Source of the DNA: Rotaria macrura
Lineage: Eukaryota; Rotifera; Eurotatoria; Philodinida; Philodinidae
NCBI GenBank assembly: GCA_900239685.1
Contig: OENT01000110.1
Location: 146,716 to 210,715 of the forward strand
Reading direction: 5' to 3'
DNA: 64,000 nucleotides
The position numbers were made by a program, and so were the translations under genes. Positions 59,940-64,000 of the stretch are shown one piece after another. The first letter of the stretch is position 1, and every line of letters begins with the position of its first letter. The notes under the pieces are model-generated. The model saw only the letters and a list, made by a program, of their open reading frames with translations, ran no database searches and was not told the DNA's origin.

Positions 59940-61430
59940 TTATCTGTAAGGATACGAATCAACTTCAAAGCATTCTCTTTCAACAATGAGTTTGAACTGA
60001 ATCGAATACAAATCCGAAAAAGTTACTTCAATTCGGTCACTAATATTAACTATTCATAAGTAAACATGAAACCTTTAGCTTTTATCAGATCTTGAAAAGA
60101 AAATCACAAGAAAATAACTTATTTTAAACTCATCAAACTTTGAGTTTCTCGACCGAGTTGACTACTTGGCACAATATGATGTCCCCATAAGTTTCATTTC
60201 GATACTATCGATTACAATGTTTCTATCTTAGTTTTCTATCGAAGCAAACATCTAGTGTACTTAGGTAAATTCGATCCGAGTATTTTTATCGATTCAAAAC
60301 GAAACGGACTATAGTGCGTAAATGCACGTATAGGTTCGAACTAAATAGGAATGATACAATGGTAAGGAAATGTATTTGTAAAAGATGTTATAATGGCTCA
60401 AGTGATATTAGAATCGATTTTTGGAGTGTCGTAACGAAAGACAACTTTGCAGGAAAAAGCATCACGACACGCTCTCGGCTGTTTATTTGTCAATCTGTCG
60501 ACTTTTGAAATAATGATTTCCTTAGTATATTTTAGCATGCAACGAATTAAACATGTCAAGAAGAAAGTACTTGACGATTCCATCATCACCTGTTTGTTGA
60601 CAATAGAGCCATTAGAAGTTTGATAATTCTCTATTTTTTCATATCGTTAAAATATTACAGAAGTGGCTATTTGTTTTCTTAATTGTAAGTTAACGAGAAG
60701 TTTTTGAACGGAAGTATAACGTCATGAGAAAATTGCTCTCACTTATCCTAATTGGGTACTACAGATTTACCATAGACGCACTAAATATCTAAAAAAAGTA
60801 TCATAAACGAATGAAATCAAATTAGTGGCTTAAGTAGCAAACAAATGAGTTAAGATGGTTAACGTAAAATCTCGTCAGCTGAACATTCACCTGTGATCAG
60901 GTAATGTTGACTTTAAAAAATAATATTCTCGGTACATTTTACAAGCATCGTAATAATTCAATTTTAGAAAGATAATGCAGAATCTATCCAACTACTTTTA
61001 CATCTTCAATATCAATGAGATTACTGCACTTTAACGTATTCAATATATTCTTAGTATAGCCTCATTCATATCGAACAACATAGGTACTTAAAAACAACTA
61101 TGACAATAAAATACAGAAATCTATCATAGGTTTGGTTCGTTCTCCTTCTATGCCATAGAAGTTCTACTTATTGCATCAATTGTTCAAAGTTTAGACGTTC
61201 ATTAGTTTATCGAGTGAGGAGTCATCGAAATGTACTTTGTCATGCACTATTTAACGTTACTTATCTTAATGAAAATATATTTATAGATAACATAGATTTG
61301 CACAAAAATTTCTCGCTGACAATTTTAATGATTACATCGACATACATGTCACTGTCATCCATTGAAATGTTTGACGCACGTCAGCTTTGCAAAGAACTCG
61401 TTGTCTAAATAGTTTTGCTTTTGATAATGA
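59940..61430. other. Intergenic, nothing recognised
   Basis: AT-rich, stop-rich in all frames. Short frames at 60314-60589 on both strands overlap and show no family signature. Confidence 0.4.
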
Positions 61431-61463
61431 TATGTTTTAACAGACTACTTAAATAGCACACAG

Positions 61464-61761
61464 TAAAAGCTCTTTCGGTTGATGCATTTTATTATCCACA
61501 AATGCAAATGTTTCTTGGTCTTGAACGTAGTTATTATGTTTCAGTTCATCGAAATTATCATGAGCGATATGAATTTTGATCTGTCACTAAATTAGATAAT
61601 AAGAATTACTTTTTTTATAACGAGACACAATCGAGATTTAAGTATTTATTTATTGAAGATTTTTTAGTTTATGGTGATGTTTCAGTATGCTCTGTGTATA
61701 GCGAGAACTCGTATCGTATTCACTCTGGAACGAATAGCAACCGAAGAAGATGTATAATTTA
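61464..61761 (+). pseudogene. Possible broken coding fragment, family unknown
   Basis: A plus-strand frame reads KALSVDAFYYPQMQMFLGLE, ...SYYVSVHRNYHERYEF, an in-frame TGA near 61579, then SVTKLDNKNYFFYNETQSRF and ...YLFIEDFLVYGDVSVCSVYS up to a stop near 61761. About 100 codons with one interruption and balanced composition suggest decayed coding sequence. I do not recognise the family, and no start or splice partners are evident. Confidence 0.3.
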
Positions 61762-61764
61762 ATA

Positions 61765-64000
61765 TCTGTTCGACTCAATAACAATATGATGTTGATACTC
61801 AAACGATGTAGGAATCTGTAGAATATATTCTCGACATGAGCGTGACATCGATGAATACAATATATTTATGATCGTTTCGTAGTAACATTGAATTGGCATT
61901 CGACGAGTGTCCCCGTTAGCTGAGCTATGAACAAAAATAGCTATGCATTTCATCTGTCATTAGACACTGAAGTTGTTTGATGAAAACAATACCGATCATG
62001 TGTTAGATATGATTTTAAATAATAAATCTGATTTCTACGATCATGATTTAAAAGTTCAAGAGCGAACAAAATTTAGAAACTCATATATATCAATGTAGTT
62101 CGAACTACATTCTATCAACACAAAAGATAAATCATGTGAACGAATAATAATTAATTTTTCCTTTTTCCAAGAATTTTCTCTCATCAAATATATTTGATAG
62201 AAATCTAGTTGAGTTCATAGATCGAAATCCATTGCATTCTACAGTAATCGACTCGTTCGATTTTTTCTGGTTTCTACAGGTGAAACTTCGTTCACATGAG
62301 AGCCAGTAAGTAGTACTGATGATAGTTTTGGAAAATTTACATATATGATCGTTGCATTATTCATCAATAGTCATAGATTCGAATGTTGAAATAATACTAC
62401 TCTCGCAAAACTACACTAATATTAGCTTGTAGAATGTTTTTTTTCCTAATAGATTTATGGCAACTATTGTCCTAGAGAATCATCAAAATACCGAACTATT
62501 TGATGACCGATCTCGACTTTGTTTCATTTTCATCTTAATAAAACAACAGCGGATGAATGTTTCTGTTAGAAGTTTTATTTATTATTGAATACAATATAAA
62601 TTAGCAACAAAAATAAGTCAAACATCTTCAATTCTTCTATCTCTTATTGAATCGATATTCATTGATTAATCACATGGCTTTGTCTTGTTTTGATATTTTT
62701 CTTGAAATCTGATCAAAATTTAGGCTGCTTCTATTCTAACCGAGAAATTATTTGTCAATGATCCACACCTGGCTAAGATCTAGTCAAAAATCACAAGATT
62801 AGTTACAATGGGTCAGTCTTGGAAATATTAATAATTATGGCTGAGGAAGAGAGCAAATCAACTGATTGATCACCGTCTTCTGTCCACATTGATGAAAAGT
62901 TGGCCTTTAAATGAGGAAACTGTTGTACCTCTTAGTGAGGTGATTCTGACTTGAAGTTTGGCATGAAGTTTAATTGTCTACGACACTTGAATACAGTCAC
63001 ATATACATTATGGTGCATCTAGGGAAACGATGTAATAGTTTTTGTTCGCTTGGTCTCTAGTTAAATAAATAACGGCTAGCGAGATTAGTGTCAGTCTCGA
63101 GATTTTTGGGACAGTTCACTCGAATTATGATATACATACTCGATTTTTTGTTTTCAAAAAATAGCACATACAATGCTCAGCAAAAACTTGTGAAACGAGT
63201 TGTTCCAACGAATAACTTTGATGTTATGTTCAATCAGAACTGAAATGACCGAAACTAGCGAAGTTTTAGAGAATTAATAGTTTCATTTTTTTGTGTAGTA
63301 ATTCCGGTGAACGTTTTCTGTGTTTTCGCATATATTCTTTCCAAAAAAATATCGTAAAAGAGATATTCAAATATGATTGAGAGGCTCTAACGACCGCGTT
63401 TCTACAAAAAAGAACCCATTAAAACAATAGCCCATCTTCGTCATGTATCTCAAGCATTACAGATAAAAACAGTTTACTTGCTGCTATATGATAAAGAAAG
63501 CGATTCCCTTCAACTTCGTACTGAATTTGAGTATGTAATCATTTGCCATTCATGATAGCAAAGTAAAAATTACGATGAACCTTATTGAAAAATGTTCAGA
63601 ACGTGAACAAAGAAAATGTTTTGTTCAAATAGGTATGTAAAGTACGTCAAAATTAGCACTCCTAAGATAGATAGAGCTTTTCATATGCTAGAAAATAGTC
63701 TATACAGTCTCCCTACACTAGAGTAGAAAGAGCAGTGCAACATCGTTCCTATGAAAACGAATACATCAAGAGTTCGTCATTTTCGAGCATTATTGAATGT
63801 TGACCAGACACCAGTCGATAGTTATTCGTTGAAATAGTTCTCTTCATATGGCTTTGTTGAGATTTGCACTAATTGTCATTTTAACAAGAAAATCTCAAGT
63901 ATCTCTACGTCAAAGTTTGAGCGAGACATTACGAAATATACTAACGATGAAATCTATTTATTTATTTGCAATATTTCACCCTCTGACCATAACGGTCCTA
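61765..64000. other. Gene-poor right end
   Basis: Nothing recognised: no frame with domain character, no RNA gene, no clear repeat. Confidence 0.4.

Overview
The window is AT-rich metazoan DNA with short GT-AG introns (most exon-flanking introns are 54-75 bp). Gene content, intron size, a rotifer-style GPCR and a threonine-rich membrane protein suggest a bdelloid rotifer. That identification is an inference; no single marker proves it. All gene models were assembled by hand from splice signals, reading phase and family similarity. Coordinates should be good to about one base, and in every multi-exon model the exon lengths add up to an intact frame.

Layout. From about 0.7 to 5.1 kb there is no convincing gene, but a strongly decayed repeat with a ~92-bp period runs through it. 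From 5 to 21 kb the DNA is gene-poor, with three long inverted repeats (7.6, 8.5 and 20.0-20.3 kb) and one mucin-like membrane protein gene (9.7-11.2 kb, minus). From 21 to 59.8 kb lies a gene-bearing core. On the minus strand are two RGS12/loco-type genes (21.1-34.6 and 35.8-42.2 kb), GOLGA7 (43.3-43.8 kb), a decayed hAT transposon (about 45.7-46.75 kb), G3BP (50.2-53.5 kb) and NEDD8 (56.1-56.4 kb). One plus-strand GPCR lies at 58.7-59.76 kb. From 60 to 64 kb I see only a possible pseudogene fragment.

The most interesting region is 21-42 kb. One ancestral RGS12 architecture (PDZ-PTB-RGS-RBD-RBD-GoLoco) is spread over two adjacent same-strand genes. The upstream gene carries PDZ, PTB and RGS, then stops. 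The downstream gene carries a second RGS, two Ras-binding domains and a degenerate GoLoco. Between and upstream of the second RGS exons sit at least six, probably seven or eight, small exons. Each begins with ATG and ends in a phase-0 splice donor, as expected of an array of alternative first exons feeding one phase-0 acceptor. The two RGS cassettes share a sharply bounded 285-bp tract, intron included, that is almost identical although the flanking coding sequence has diverged, which points to gene conversion.

Functionally, the core genes are signalling and housekeeping genes: G-protein and Ras regulation (RGS pair), Ras palmitoylation (GOLGA7), stress-granule RNA binding (G3BP) and cullin modification (NEDD8). 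I see no operon-like organisation.
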